Of a stretch of 64,000 bases of DNA, positions 25,715-38,665 are shown one piece after another. The notes under the pieces are model-generated. The model was not told the origin of the DNA, ran no database searches, and saw nothing but the letters and a program-made list of their open reading frames with translations. Origin of the DNA: Epiperipatus broadwayi (Eukaryota > Onychophora > Udeonychophora > Euonychophora > Peripatidae). The position numbers and the translations under genes are program-made. How positions within the stretch are numbered: position 1 is the stretch's first letter; the number at the start of each line of letters is the position of its first letter. The stretch is taken from NCBI GenBank assembly GCA_028023455.1, contig JAQFVV010012546.1, positions 2,286,081 to 2,350,080 of the forward strand. Direction: 5' to 3'.

Positions 25715-26745
25715 TAGAAATCAGTCAATACTTAGAAAATCCCAATAACAATCTTAATCTATGATCAAGGCAACCTTCTTTTGTTAATAAAGATGGAATC
25801 CCACCTTTATTTATGGTCCACTATATTTACATAGACACTAAAGATTACAACTTGATCACACAGAACTACATTATTGATACAAAGAATTTTAAATAAACCT
25901 CTTTAAACAGGTAATTATAAACTGCTCTGAATGCAGACTAATAAATAGTCAATTAGAACATTCAATCTGCAATTATAACTTTCAAATTGAAGTCCAACAA
26001 TGTATTACTTAAATAGTAATAGTAACAAGTCAGATGTCACATGACTTATATATAGCTTGCACTTACTTAAATAGTGAGTGAAATAATGATCAAGGATCGA
26101 TTGGTTTATAAATAAATTCATAGAAATCAGTAAACACTTAGACAATTCCAATATCAATAATAATCTCAATATGTTGTCAATGCAACCTCTTTTAACAATA
26201 AAAGTTGAATTCCACCTTTAATTATGGTCCAATATATATTATATAGACACTAAAGATTGCAATTTAATCACCTTTATTGTTGAAAGGAGTTTGCCTTGAC
26301 AATAGATTGATATTCTTATTGATATTGGGATTCGATAAGAGTTGACTAATTTTTATGAATTTGCTTATAAATCTATTTACTCTTTAGCATTATTACTTTT
26401 ATTATTTAAGGAATACATTATTAGAATGCAATTTGAAAGTTATAATTACAGTTTGAATGTAATAATTGACTGTTTGTTAGTTGCATTCAGAATAGGTTAT
26501 ATTTACCTATTTAAGATTTATTTAAAGTTCTTTGTATCAATAATTTTGACTCTGTGGTCATGTTGCAATCTTTAGTGTCTATATAAATATATTGAACTAA
26601 ATAATTGTGTGATTCCACCTTCATTGCTAAAAAGAGCTTGCTTGGCAATATAATGAGATTGATAGGGTTGACGGATTTGTATGAATTTACTTATAAACCT
26701 ATCTAGCCTTGAGCTTTATTACACTTATTCACTAATTTAAATATT
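25714..26745. repeat. Compound inverted repeat of about 1 kb
   Basis: The left half, 25714-26270, and the reverse complement of the right half, about 26276-26745, align over roughly 470-520 bp with moderate divergence. Examples are tagacactaaagatt at left positions near 25836 and 26250 against its inverse aatctttagtgtcta near 26569. The pairs gatcaaggcaacctt / ttgccttgacaa and ctttcaaattg / caatttgaaag also match. Each half itself begins and ends with a related subunit (about 150 bp, starting tcatagaaatcagt), so the structure contains nested direct and inverted copies. The symmetry centre is near 26270. No ORF with a motif is present. The relative at 2486-2745 shows that the subunit is dispersed. 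Confidence 0.85.
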
Positions 26746-26928
26746 AAGGAGAGAGTTTAGTAACTCAGAATTATGAATGATTTGTGTTAACTTTTAATGA
26801 TCGTTTATACATACCCATATTTTTATTTTATGCTGTCACTTATTTAATATAACAATAGAAATTGAACACTTTATTATATTCATGCTTTCATAAGTTATGT
26901 GTATATATATATATAACTATTCAAAACA

Positions 26929-26934
<6 letters not shown>

Positions 26935-27011
<77 letters not shown>
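26935..27011. repeat. (AT)n microsatellite
   Basis: About 38 AT dinucleotides, followed by a short tatgtgtg run. Confidence 0.95.
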
Positions 27012-27015
<4 letters not shown>

Positions 27016-27995
27016 GTATGTGTGTAAATGGTGCATTTTAGTTATATTATTTTAAGATAGTAAAACGTGATTTGTAAAGTCATCTAAATTTTGAAGATTA
27101 GAAATTAAACACTTAAGTAAAATCTTGTTAATACCTTTGGCTTTTACAGAGTCATAGAGCTTAGTGCAAGAAATAATCTATACTGAAAAATGCAATTAAA
27201 CGCTATCTGACTCTGCTATTTGGTTAATACTTAGCTTATTGGATCACTACAAGTTTGTTCCTAAAAGTGATCTATATTACTGATGTAGCATATAAATACT
27301 GTTAAGAAGTATTAATAAAATTGCTGTCATTTAATGGATTAGAATAAACATTGATTCTCTAACAAGGCAAAAAAAGCATTTTATTTATAGTGTAGTATTT
27401 TAGAACTATACATTTATTTTGAATACATTTATTTGTATTACATAACATATTATAAATATATGTGTGTGTTTAATTATATATGCAAATGCAGTAATATAAT
27501 AAAAAAAGCTTTTCCAATAATTTCTATACAGAAGTAGCAAAAACAAAACAAAAAATACTCTTTAGTTTTGCTTCTGATGGTTGCAAAGATTTTTAGTAGT
27601 TTTTCATTTATTTTGTTTAGGAACAACTAAATATCATTTACCAAACAATATTCCACAGATATGTGGATTATCTATGGACTGGAAGATTAAGAAGAAAATC
27701 CTAAGCTTGTATATTTTACCTGATATAGATTCAAAATCGTACATTGCAGTCAGATGTGCTATGCATTATGGCATCGTATTCCTTGTATAAATTTATGAAA
27801 ATACAAAAAAGCAGCTCTCCACTCTAGTGCCATCTAGGGTAAGCCTGAGTAATCAGTGATTAAACATTGACACTAAGCTGCTCTTGTATTATTACATTGT
27901 TTTAATCAGATTGTTTAGTGATATGTTGTTTTATGTATATATAACATTTAAATACAAGTATAATTTATATGCTTGCAGTTTAGATGTGCAATAAA
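27012..27995. other. Stretch without a recognised gene
   Basis: AT-rich DNA. At about 27813-27866 the words ctctccactctagtgcca and tgagtaatcagtgatt resemble the inverted tail of family A (actctccatacagtagtgc, cagagtaatcaatgga), so a diverged fragment of that family may be present. An open frame at 27581-27790 has no motif that I recognise. Confidence 0.4.
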
Positions 27996-28225
27996 GGATT
28001 TGAACACGAACTTTCAAGTTTCCTTCATCTACTTTATTTTGTATAACCGATACACATGACTACACTCATGCGAAAAAGTTTAATGATCTCCAATAACTGT
28101 ATTTCATGCTAAACCAGCACTCACCAGTTGGTCCATATCATCATTTCCCAAACACATATATAATTAGTGCTAGGTTTATATTAAGATAGAAAATCTTCAA
28201 ACCTTAATAGAAAATGAGCACTGAT

Positions 28226-28257
<32 letters not shown>

Positions 28258-28411
28258 GAAATGATCTGGATCACTGGTGAGTGTTGGTTCAGCATGAAAT
28301 ACATTTATTGGAGATCATTAAACTTTTTCGCATGGGTGTAGTCATGTGTATCGGTTATACGAAATAAAGTAGATAAATGAATGAAACTTGAAAGTCTGCG
28401 CTCAAATCCCC
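27996..28411. repeat. Palindrome made of two inverted family B copies
   Basis: The left arm, 27996-28178, is the inverse of the right arm, about 28210-28411, with arms nearly 90% identical by eye over about 180 bp. Both arm ends carry a B-box-like word (ggatttgaacacgaac on the left, ctcaaatcccc on the right). The loop of about 30 bp contains aagatagaaaatctt. The right arm includes an (AT)n(TG)n run at about 28227-28256 that is largely missing from the left arm. A solitary copy of the same unit is at 18030-18226. Confidence 0.9.
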
Positions 28412-29954
28412 TACATTATATATATATATTTATATGTGTGTGTTGTGTATGTATTAATAAATTACATTTTAGGTCAGTGAAATAAACATAATTGTAATAC
28501 AATGTGAATCAATTCTGAAGAATAATAATACTAACAATATCTGTTTTATTATTAAACTTGGATACTATGAAAAATATAAAAAAAAACGGGAAAATAAGCT
28601 GTAAATAATTAATTCCAAAATATTATTCAGAAAATTTTATCAAATATGCTAATGCTATCTTTTATGCTAACCAGACTATGCAAAACAGTTGTGTTTTTTT
28701 ATTTTTAATTTAACTTTTTTAAAAAAAGTTATTAATGAAATATGAAAAATTATTTTAAAAAAGATTTTAAAATGAATATTTAAATGTACTCATAATATAC
28801 ACATGGAATTAATTTTGTTTGTAATATTAATTTTGTAAAAGAAATGTTTCAAATTTTTAATGTGTTAATTATGGAATTTCAATAATATATATATAACATA
28901 AAACTTCAACTTTCAAAATCGTCAAGTACGTTTTCAGTACTTTCATGGTTTACTTAATGAAATATTATTGATTAGCGTAGATCGATTTACTGATTGAAAC
29001 TCCAACACTGACTAAATTTAATGCTGGTTGAATGGTAATTAAAGATGTGTTCTGAATTTATTATGAAACATGCGTTTTTAATAAGGATGTAAGTTTTGTG
29101 CTATCTCTGTAGTAAACAATTTATATTTTTAACAAGTTTATCTAACATTACAGTATACTGAATGATTACAAAATATTTATAAATCCATTGATGTTATCAG
29201 AATTAAAATCTCACATTGGGAAAAAAATTGTGTGTGTGTGTGACAAGCAGAGAGAATGTGTGCACAATATATTAATGGAGATCAAGCTGCCTTTATTTAA
29301 AAGATTAAATAAATACATTAAAGATCAGCCTTTCAAGCTATTGTGCATGTGTTTTTTATGAGTGTTAATAATAAATGAATACTTTCACTCCCAACACAAG
29401 ATATAGTATTTATGAAAGAATAAAATAAATCCACTTATTCTTTTAAACCCAAATGCTTATATATGGGCAAATCTTAAGTACTGGAAATGAAAGCATGAGG
29501 ATAGACCACTCACTTTAAATTACTGTTTACGATGTCTGAATGAATGACATCGACAAAATTATCTAGAATTTACAAACATCACTCTCAAATGAAACTTAAA
29601 CATATGTAAATAAGCATTTATTTTTATATAAAGAAAAACTTCATGTTATATTTGTTTACTGCTGTGGTTTATCTTCTTCACTGCTGCTCTAGAAATGTTT
29701 AAAAGGTCTCTGCCTGCAGTGAATGCTGATGTATATAAACCTAGTGTGTTCATGCTTGTTATTATGCTAAATAATGGAACATTATTTGGAAAAAAATGAG
29801 CATTGTTTAAATTCATGTGGGTTGTTGTATACATATTCCCAGATATGTACATATGAGCTAACACATATTTAAAAAAGAGCATTTGATTTTTGAAAAAGGA
29901 ATATAATAAAGTATGTGTGTCTATAAATAAACAATAGTTTATAAGATTTAATTA
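28412..29954. other. Stretch without a recognised gene
   Basis: AT-rich DNA with a (TG)n run at 29230-29241. On the minus strand, 29646-29760 gives a short less-random peptide (SAFTAGRDLLNISRAAVKK) followed by a donor-like gtaaac; it is too short to call an exon. Confidence 0.4.
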
Positions 29955-30195
29955 TAAATTAATATATTGTGAAACGAACTACTCTTCACACATGCACTAA
30001 AATTGATGTGCACTCTCCCCTGTCAATAATTATTTTAAAATCAGTTGTTCATGCTTAATTTAGATTTGATCTTATTATTAGCAAATTATTAAAACAGCAT
30101 ATTACTTGTATAAATTTACTTTATATATCACAGGGAAGAGAAAGTTTCTTATTTTTAACAACCTGCAACATTGATTCTTATTAGTGTATGACCAC

Positions 30196-30279
<84 letters not shown>

Positions 30280-30520
30280 TCAGGGAACTTCCATATAAAA
30301 ATATAATAGATAAATGACTGGCATTTCAGTACAATAACAAGTACTTTCCTCAGAGCTTCTTCTCTATCACAAATCATAAGAATGTGTGTGGTGAGATTTA
30401 AAATTGTTATTATTCTTTTATTTTCTCCCCATTCTTATGATTTGAGAAAGAAAAAGCTCCGAGGAAATTACTTGTTGTTGTACAGAAACATAAGCTATTT
30501 AGCTATTATATTTTTATTAC

Positions 30521-30619
<99 letters not shown>

Positions 30620-30925
30620 CACTATATTATTAATTATTACATCTATATAAGTTAATAAGATTCAGTGTTGCAGAAAATTAAAAATGAAAATTCTCTTCCC
30701 TGTGATATATAAACTGAATTTGTATGAGTAATAGTACACAAATTTAATAATCAGACTAATAATAGGAACAAATCTTAATTTAGATACAGCCAGTAATCGA
30801 TAGTTTATGTAAAGAATATGCTTATACCAAAGGTGGACCAATTATTGACAGGAGGAAGTGCATGTTAATTCTAGTGCTTGTATGAAAAATAGTTATCTTC
30901 ACAATATAACAATCATATATATATA
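29955..30925. repeat. Palindrome of about 0.97 kb with mirrored (AT)n arrays
   Basis: The reverse complement of 29955-30380 matches 30430-30925 in order. The words ggaccaattattgacagg, tttaataa, atcacagggaagagaa / ttctcttccctgtgat, cctgcaacattgattctta / gattcagtgttgcag and caagtactttcctcagagct / agctccgaggaaattacttg are all inverted partners at mirrored positions. An (AT)n array sits in each arm (30199-30275 and 30524-30615). The centre is a short unpaired segment around 30380-30430. No ORF with a protein motif is present. Confidence 0.92.
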
Positions 30926-30949
30926 TACCTTCAGTCCTTATATATATAT

Positions 30950-32462
30950 TGTAACGATATATAAATATGCCGTTACATTAAATTGAAATAAAAACTTTTA
31001 AGTTAGCAAATAAAAATAAATATATTAAAAAAAAAAAACTAAACGCTAAAATTAAAATGTTTGTATAATGTATATATATTCGCACAGATGCTAAACTTTA
31101 AAAATATTTTTTTTTTTTTATAAATAAAAAAAGGATATTTGAACATACTTTTTTTATAAAAAAATACAAGATTTAAATATAAAAATATTTTAATAAAGAA
31201 ATAACGTAAGTAAAAATAAAAACAGGTATTAATTAATTCCTGTAATCTGTAAATGGAAATGATTGTTTATTAATTATCCAAAGGCTGTGTAATTAAAAAG
31301 TCAGATGAAAAATAGATAAGAGAATAAGGAGATTTTAGCTTGACCAATGGAAGCAAATAAAGGCCCAGATCATAACGAAGAAAATGGAACAGTGATGTCT
31401 TTGTTCATGGAATCCATAGGAGGACTATAAAAAGAAAAATATTGAGTTCCAGAGAGTTCCAACTTGATTTGGTGAGACGAACAATAAGACGCACTTGTCG
31501 TTCTCTCTCACTTATTTTAAAAAATGAAAAGACTGTGATACCAGAATGGAACCAGCTAATGCTACCTCCAGAACATCAGAGCGGTCTTCCAATGGAGACA
31601 TTGTGGGAATTAAAAACAAGAACCTGGACTTTTCTACCGTGAGCTATGAACTTTACAACTTTAAAAAAAAAAAAAATTAAGAACTTTCGTTCAAAAGTTT
31701 AATAAACCAGCTAACCTAAATTTTGAATGGACTTTTATCTGACTTTTGTAAGTTTTCAGATCAATTAATAATGTTTAATTTTATATGTTTTGCATTTAAT
31801 AAAAATCATTTCCATTTTTTTTATTGTATAAATTATTTAAATGCATGAAATTTAAGTTGGGTATAGATGTTGCATAGATTCATTATTGGTTAATTATGTT
31901 GTGGTCTTCATATTCGATTAGAATATATGGGTCATCAATGTCAATGCAGTATCTTATGATGAATGACATTGGGATTCTTGTATTCCCTCTGCAATTGACT
32001 TTATCGATGACTTTGTATTTTGATCAGTTATGTTTATTTTGGGATGTTTTTGACCATGGAATCTATGCAGCCGATGAATACTCAACATTATAAAACAAAT
32101 TGTATAAAATTCATGTATGTGAATGTATCTAAATGTTAAATTTAAGTCGGGTGTGAATGGCTATATAGATTTGTAAAGTTATATATATAGTTTAAGGGAG
32201 GGCAATCTTAGGTTATTTGTTTCGTAGTTAAATTGAGTCAATGGATTATGTATTGATGTAATTAGTGAATGTAGCAGGAGATTCTCTATGACCAGGATTG
32301 CATATATATGCCACACACCCCTGTTTGCCTAATGGAATTGGATAGTAAGACGGAAGACGTGGTCCATTCCTATGGAGTTTTTTGTTTATTGTTCTTCTCG
32401 CCAACAGATGTAGCATTCCTGTTTGGTTGAGAGACAATGTCTTCTCTAACTATACTGTTACA
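30950..32462 (+). other. LTR-like segment with pol II-type promoter elements, uncertain
   Basis: This 1.5-kb segment starts with tgtaacg and ends near 32462 with tgttaca, the TG...CA form of many Ty3/gypsy LTRs. A 7-bp inverted pair (tgtaacg / cgttaca) lies within its first 30 bp. It contains a CCAAT word (about 31343), a TATA-like gactataaaaag (about 31424-31435) and an aataaa signal near 31700, which fits U3-R-U5 order. I find no matching 5-bp target duplication, no second LTR, and no gag or pol motif. Internal near-repeats (aaatttaagttgggta near 31850 and aaatttaagtcgggtg near 32139) are present. Alternatively it is an unrelated repeat or a host promoter. The small open frames (31442-31642, 31896-32093, 32246-32437 minus) show no recognisable protein. 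Confidence 0.3.
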
Positions 32463-33282
32463 GATGTACATTCCTGACAGTATAGCATATTTGGTGCTGT
32501 TGTATTTTCATGCTACATTGAATACATTAATGTATCAGATATATTGACACCAGTTTGACTGCGAACTTTTGGCCTAAGTTTGAATAAGGGAAAGAATTTT
32601 TTTTTTCAAATGCAGATCTATGTAGTCTATTCATACTGGACCCTCTAAATAAATATTAAACTCATTATTGCAATCTATTTAAATGTAAAATTAAAAGTTA
32701 ATATAAAAATCTAAAATGTTAAATTTATTCCTCAAAATTTAAATGATTCAAAATTTATATGTGCGTAAATAAATATTTGTTTGTTATTTACTGGCAGTGG
32801 CTTTTATTTTTTTTATATATATTTAAGATGCAATTAAACAAGTTATTTATTATCTCTGCATCTCCATGAGCTAGTGACAATGGGCTAATGATCTGAATAT
32901 TTAAATAAAGTGGAATCTTAACAGCGAGTATCTGCCTACTTTATAAATTTTTCTAGGCTCAAATGCCTAGATGGCGCCCTGGTAGTGAAGATTGTGGTTA
33001 GATTCGATCTCCACTTCCTTTTTGATCATTATAATATATATATATAAAATTCAAGATTAAGACTTGTAACACTGTACAATAAATATTTTTAAATACTCTA
33101 TAACCTAGCAAAAAGTAATAATTAATAACAATAGAACATCTGGCTAATCTTATGCCTAATTTATTAATTCAAAGGCTTCTTTAAAACACTTTGATTAGAA
33201 GTAATGAATATTTAAATCAATTGTATATTGGTATATTGGGGTCATTTGATAAAACCTGCAATACTTATAAGAAAGGCATCAG
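32463..33282. other. Stretch without a gene; possible tRNA-like SINE head
   Basis: At about 32965-33015, tagatggcgccctgg followed by ggttagattcgatctcc resembles a pol III A/B box pair of a tRNA-derived SINE. No second copy or target duplication was found. The rest is AT-rich DNA. Confidence 0.35.
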
Positions 33283-33695
33283 ACATTCCATATTAAACTA
33301 CTAAACATCACATGATCACCATCTCTTATACTAGCACATAATTGTCACTAAACAAGGCAAAACTCTCTACATACAGTAATGCCACCCTGTGCCAACCAGA
33401 GTAATCAATGAATGCCAGAAGGCTTGTGCATAAAATCCCTATCTAGTGCCTACTCAGCCAATATCCCCAGACTAGTTTCTGGTTTGTGGCTGAAGATCTA
33501 GGTGCAGTGCTCTCAGATCTAAGGCTCCTCACTGACAAAGGCTACAAGCCAGAAACTAGTTGGGGATATTGGATGAGTAGGCACTAGATAGGGATTTTAT
33601 GCACAAGCCTTCTGGCATCCATTGATTACTCTGGTTGGCACAGGGTGGCACTACTGTATGGAGAGTTTTGCCTTGTTTAATAACATTCCATATTA
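33283..33695 (+). mobile_element. Family A element, full hairpin form, 387 bp
   Basis: The element at 33296-33682 is bracketed by the 13-bp direct repeat acattccatatta (33283-33295 and 33683-33695). Order of parts: head with catcacatgatcac; an inverted arm (about 33352-33486, starting aaggcaaaactctc); a middle block (agatctaggtgcagtg ... ggctcctcactgac, about 33490-33540); then the forward arm (about 33544-33680) ending gagagttttgccttgttt. The two arms, each about 135 bp, would fold into a long stem with the middle block as loop. No ORF is present. Confidence 0.88.
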
Positions 33696-34857
33696 CTGAG
33701 TTTATGATCTGTTTTTACTTTTGAAATAATGTTGAATTTTATTCTTATTACTATATTATAAAATAAATACTAAAACAAATATGATTTTAATTAAAGTTAC
33801 TCTAAAAAAATTACAACATAAATTTATGTATAATTTAAATTAAGATTGTTAGTATATATTTAAAATTGATTTACACAAATGCAACAATTACCTTTGTTCA
33901 ATTATTATATTAAACGTACATACACTTTTAATAATTAAAGTTTTTCTCATGATTAATTGTTGTGACACTGCTTTGATGCAAGAACTTACAACAGTTAAAT
34001 CTTGATCCACTAATTTTCATAGGGTGCAGAAAATTAACTGTGCTTGGAAAAGCATTAAAAATTATAAAATAAGAATTGTTTAATAATTATTGTTCTCTGT
34101 ATACATATCAAGTGCAAGTCAGATATTAGAGATTAAACCATTTTGGACTTATTATTTATGGAGTATATGAGCATAAATGAATAATGTTAATAACTCATTC
34201 TATATATATAATCATTACAGAAATGAGAATAATATATGATTTGGTATTTGTAAATATTTTATATTTGTATTTGTAAGAAACTTGATTTTACTTTAGCAAA
34301 TAACAGATTATAAACAAAAACTTCAATATTTCAAATATCTTAATAAAAGTATGTCATTATTTTTGTTAAAAAATATTTGATATTTATTATATGCAAAGTT
34401 TATAACTCAATTCAACATATGTGATTAATCATTTCTATCAGTACTGTAATAGGAATAAAATAATAATAGGAATAAAATACTGTATAATAAATTAGCGTAA
34501 TTGTTAAAACTGATGGTTTTGAGTATATACATTTGTAATGTATTAATAATCAAAAGTGAACACATAACTTTTGATAATGAATTGTTATGTTTAAAAACAG
34601 TGATTTAATTCTTCACTTAGATCAAAAAATTATACAACATTGCAATTTACAAACAAAAACATGGCACATGGCACATGGCAAAACGTTGTGCAACAACTAT
34701 TTTTTGTCCAATGATTGGTTGAATAAATTGTCAATTTGAAAATAATGGAACCAAAAAAGGAAGGAATTATATAGGTGCTAATATTGGCCCAAAAATGCAA
34801 GAAAACTAAATCACTGAAAATGATGTAATAATGTTTATTTGTATTTTTTACATATAT
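33696..34857. other. Stretch without a recognised gene
   Basis: AT-rich DNA. I see no repeat ends or coding signals. Confidence 0.5.
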
Positions 34858-35145
<288 letters not shown>

Positions 35146-35154
35146 CATTTAACA

Positions 35155-35401
35155 TTTAAAACAGGCAAAACTCTCAATATAATAGTGCCACTCAGTACAA
35201 GCTGGAGTAATCAATGGATGCCAGAATGCTTGTGCATAAAATTCCTGTCTAGTGCCTACTCATCCAATATCCCTTCTGGCATCCATTAATTACTCTGGCT
35301 TACACTGAGTGGCACTACTGTATGGAGAGTTTTGCCTGTTTTAATAATAGTTATGAACAAGCATAAGAAATGGTGATCATGTGATGTTTGGTGGTTTAAA
35401 A
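35155..35401 (-). mobile_element. Family A element, hairpin form, minus orientation
   Basis: Read on the minus strand from about 35394: head (ccaccaaacatcacatgatc), then the inverted arm beginning aggcaaaactctcc, then a shortened forward arm ending gagagttttgcctgttt at about 35162. The order matches the 33.3 kb copy, but the central block (gccagaaactagtctgg and the loop) has been lost. Flanks share only tttaaaa (35155-35161 and 35395-35401), so the target duplication is short or eroded. It sits 11 bp from the (AAT)n array. Confidence 0.8.
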
Positions 35402-35835
35402 TACTTAACATGCTTCATATATTATCAAATATAAATATAAAAAAAAGTAATGGTTAAACACATCCAACTATTTATAAATTATTTATTATACTGTGTGAGA
35501 TATGAATATAAATAAATTTCTTATTATTATATGAAGGAAAAAAAAAGAGGGAATTAGGAATTAAAACCTGAACCTCAAAATTAAAAAAAAAATTACAAGC
35601 AAAATTAAAAAAAAAGAAGAAGAATTTTGTGGGTGTGTGCACACATGCTTTTATTTAGAATTAATATTCTTGCACGTGTTGATATATAAAGGTTTTTCCT
35701 AATAGACTTAGTAAGCAATAGATAAAACATTAACATTTGATCATTATCATCAATAACAACAAGCCATTTTTTGCATTTTTTTAAAGCATAGTTTACTTAC
35801 AAGCGCAAATCTTGTATAACAACTTTTTACATCAT
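35402..35835. other. Stretch without a recognised gene
   Basis: AT-rich DNA with A-rich runs at 35578-35620. Nothing else is seen. Confidence 0.5.
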
Positions 35836-38665
35836 TCATGATCATCAACCATTATCAATTGCATGCAGAAGTAAGGTCTCTCCCACTTCAATCTATCTTC
35901 TCTGATCTCTAACCTCTTTTCTTGACATCACTCCTACACACTTTCTTATTTCACCCATCCAGCTCACACACATTCTCTTTCTGGGTCATTTACAATCTCT
36001 TGATATCCAGTTTAAGATTTCAGTTGTCCATCTATTATCATCTCTTTTAGTAATATGTTCATCCCAACTCCATTTCAGTCTTTTAATTTTTTGAACAAGG
36101 CCAGTAACACCTGTTTGTTCTCTGACCCATGTATGGCATTTTTGATCTCTTCTGTTTTTCCTAACATGCATCTCTCCATACTTCTTTGAGTAGTCTGAAG
36201 TCTCTATATTGCTCTTCTACTAATTGTCCAAGTCTCAGATTCATATATAAGATCTGGTAAAACACATTTATTAAAAATGCTTTTCGAACACATAGACATC
36301 TTTCCTTTTAATATTAAGTTATTTCTACAAAAAGCAGTCCAAGTTTAATTCTAAGATGAATTTAATCCATTATGTTTTCATCTGTAGTAATAATCTGACC
36401 CTGGCATTTGTAGTTGTTAACTTCTTCTAACTCATCATTATCAATCTTTATTTTCATCTTGTGAGAAAATCCACTGAACATTACTTTAGTCTGTTTAATG
36501 TTTATCTTTAATCCTACTTTCTTCTGATAACTCTTGCAACATTTCCTGAAGCTCTGAAGCATTATTTGCAGAAACAACATCATCTGCAAAATCTAAATAA
36601 CTTAAATAATCTCTATTTATTTTTATTCTTTAACTTTCCATTTTGTTCCAAAAAAAAACTTATTGTAACACACCCTTCTCAATGTTAACCATCCTAAAAT
36701 ATCATTATGTAATCTAATTGTTGCTGTTGCATTTTTATAAATATTTTTCGAAATATGATGTCCATACCTTACTGATACAATGATTGAATCACTGAGGAAA
36801 TGCTTATGGATTCAAATATGTTTTCATACTCTACAAATCTAAAACATAATGGCAACTCATATTCATTGGTTCTTTCTATAACTTCTCACAATTTTTGGAT
36901 ATGATCCATTTTACTATGACCACTTTTCAATCCAGCTTGTTCTTTTGGTTGGTTGAAATCCAAAGTTCTCTGTAGACAAGTTGGAAATATTTTAGTAATA
37001 ATTTTGTATAAAACTGATAAAAACTGATCAGTCTGTAATTTGTAATATTTTCTTCACTACCATTTTGAAATATTAATATTAATACTGCATTCTTCCAATC
37101 ATCTGGTACATCTTTATAATTTGGAGATTTGATATATAACTTTGCCATTTTTTTCTCTATTTCTTCACATGCTTTTTTTAAGACATCAATTATAATTCCA
37201 TCATTATCTGGAGCTTTTCTATTCTTCATAAATTTACTTGCATGTCTTATTTCTTCATTTAAAATCCTGGGCAATTCAAAACATATAATTGTTGTTTGAG
37301 GTACTTGTTCTTTATTAATGTATAATTCTTGACAGAACTCTTCTACCATTCCATGATGTCATCTCTCTTTTTAGTAATAGTTCCATGTTTTTTCTTATTG
37401 CAGATATGTTTCATACCAATATCAAAATGTTGTTTTACCATTTTCAGACTTTTATTGTCTTCTATAAATTTCATTGCTATTTAATACAATTATACTTTCT
37501 TATATCATTATTAACTCTTTACTGCACCACTTTTCACAATTCAAGATATTTAATCATTCTCAATTCATCATTTTTATATATTTTTATATTCCTTCTTTTC
37601 TTCATATATTTTCTAGTGTCAGTAGAAATTTAATTGGTCAATTGCTGTTTTTTCTTCTGTTTTCTTCCAAAGGGTAAGCTTGTGGTTTAAGACCTGTAGA
37701 GGTCCCTACTATTACATTTTTATATACATGTGCTTGAGGCTACAACCTTAATGAATATTATTTATTACACATTTTAAAAGTACGTCAGTTATTTTTCTAT
37801 AAATTTTATTCCAATCTGAATCATATTCAAAATCTGCTAATATTTGAAAATGACTTGCAAGTTCTAATTTAAATTTATTAGTGTTTGTAAAAATTAGGAA
37901 TATCAATTGTGAATATTGTTTTTCTTAATGATTTTTGTCTCTTTAGTTTTGCATTAACATTTATCTTACATCTCACTAATCGATGATTACTGCGTGTGCT
38001 GAATTTATTAAGAAGATTACAATGTTGAAATAGTATTTTTTGTTAGTCAAAATATAATCCAATTCTGATGTATCTTAATTTGGATGCTTCCACGTCCATT
38101 TCTTTTTAACATTTTTCTCATAAAACAAATTCATAATATAAAGTTGTTTTTTTTTTCTGCAAACTCCACAAGCCTAAGTCCAATGTCATTTATATTATCA
38201 TAACCAAATTTAGTTACAACACTTTCATCTTTCATTTGTTTACCAATTATAGCATTAAGGTCTACCATAAAAATTTTAAAAAAGTTTGGTCTGATCAAAA
38301 GCCTTTATATGTCAATATAAAAGTCCTCTTCTACTTCATCACTATGAAAACTTGCTGGGCATAAATCTGAATTATCTGCATTTGATATCTGCTCTTAAGT
38401 TAAATAACTAATCTTGTCATTCTGTTTCATACACCATCAATCTCTACAATGTTGTTCTTTCACATTTTATTTACAATGAATTCTACTCTACTTGTACTTC
38501 CAATATTTATGTTTTCATAGTAAACTACATGTCCATTTTTTAAATCAATTGTCTCTTCACTTTTTCTTCTAACTTCACAAAGTCTAATAATGTCCTATTT
38601 GATAAGACACAGTTCTTACCAATTCTTGCAATTTTCCTTCACTTGAATGTGATCTGCAGAAGTAC
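35836..38665 (-). pseudogene. RTE-type LINE, endonuclease to RT C-terminus, broken
   Basis: Read from 38665 downward: a decayed AP endonuclease (TSADHIQVKENCKN-like start, then LCEVRRKSEETIDLKNGHVV with the expected Glu); an RT N-terminal region at 37349-36927 (NEEIRHASKFMKNRKAPDND, then VPDDWKNAVLILIFQNGSEE); the catalytic box DFADDVVSANNASELQ near 36600-36550; GLKINIKQTKVMFSG; EEVNNYKCQGQIITTDEN; and the C-terminal block with KIKRLKWSWDEHITKRDDNRW-like sequence at 36171-35986. Many stops and frameshifts make it a dead copy. The 3' end carries ttgataatggttgatgat, the same tail as the 25 kb copy. A family C repeat lies inside it at about 37660-37750. Plus-strand open frames here (37385-37677) are antisense shadows. 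Confidence 0.9.
37660..37750 (-). repeat. Family C repeat nested in the RTE element
   Basis: On the minus strand the words aggttgtagcctcaag, agtagggacctctacaggt and accacaagctta match the unit at 47881-47970, and the core also occurs twice, inverted, at 55679-55873. It interrupts RTE sequence, so it is either a later insertion into the LINE or a part captured from it. Confidence 0.75.

Noticed and set aside
27581-27790. Open frame reading SMDWKIKKKILSLYILPDID-like residues
   Set aside because: No motif or splice context that I can support. Kept only as part of a gene-free stretch.
30102-30633. YIYIYI-rich open frames in both arms of the 30 kb palindrome
   Set aside because: They depend on the (AT)n arrays. 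The flanking residues show no motif and the two arms are inverted copies.
37385-37677. Plus-strand open frames with many F, I, L and S residues
   Set aside because: Antisense shadows of the broken minus-strand RTE element.
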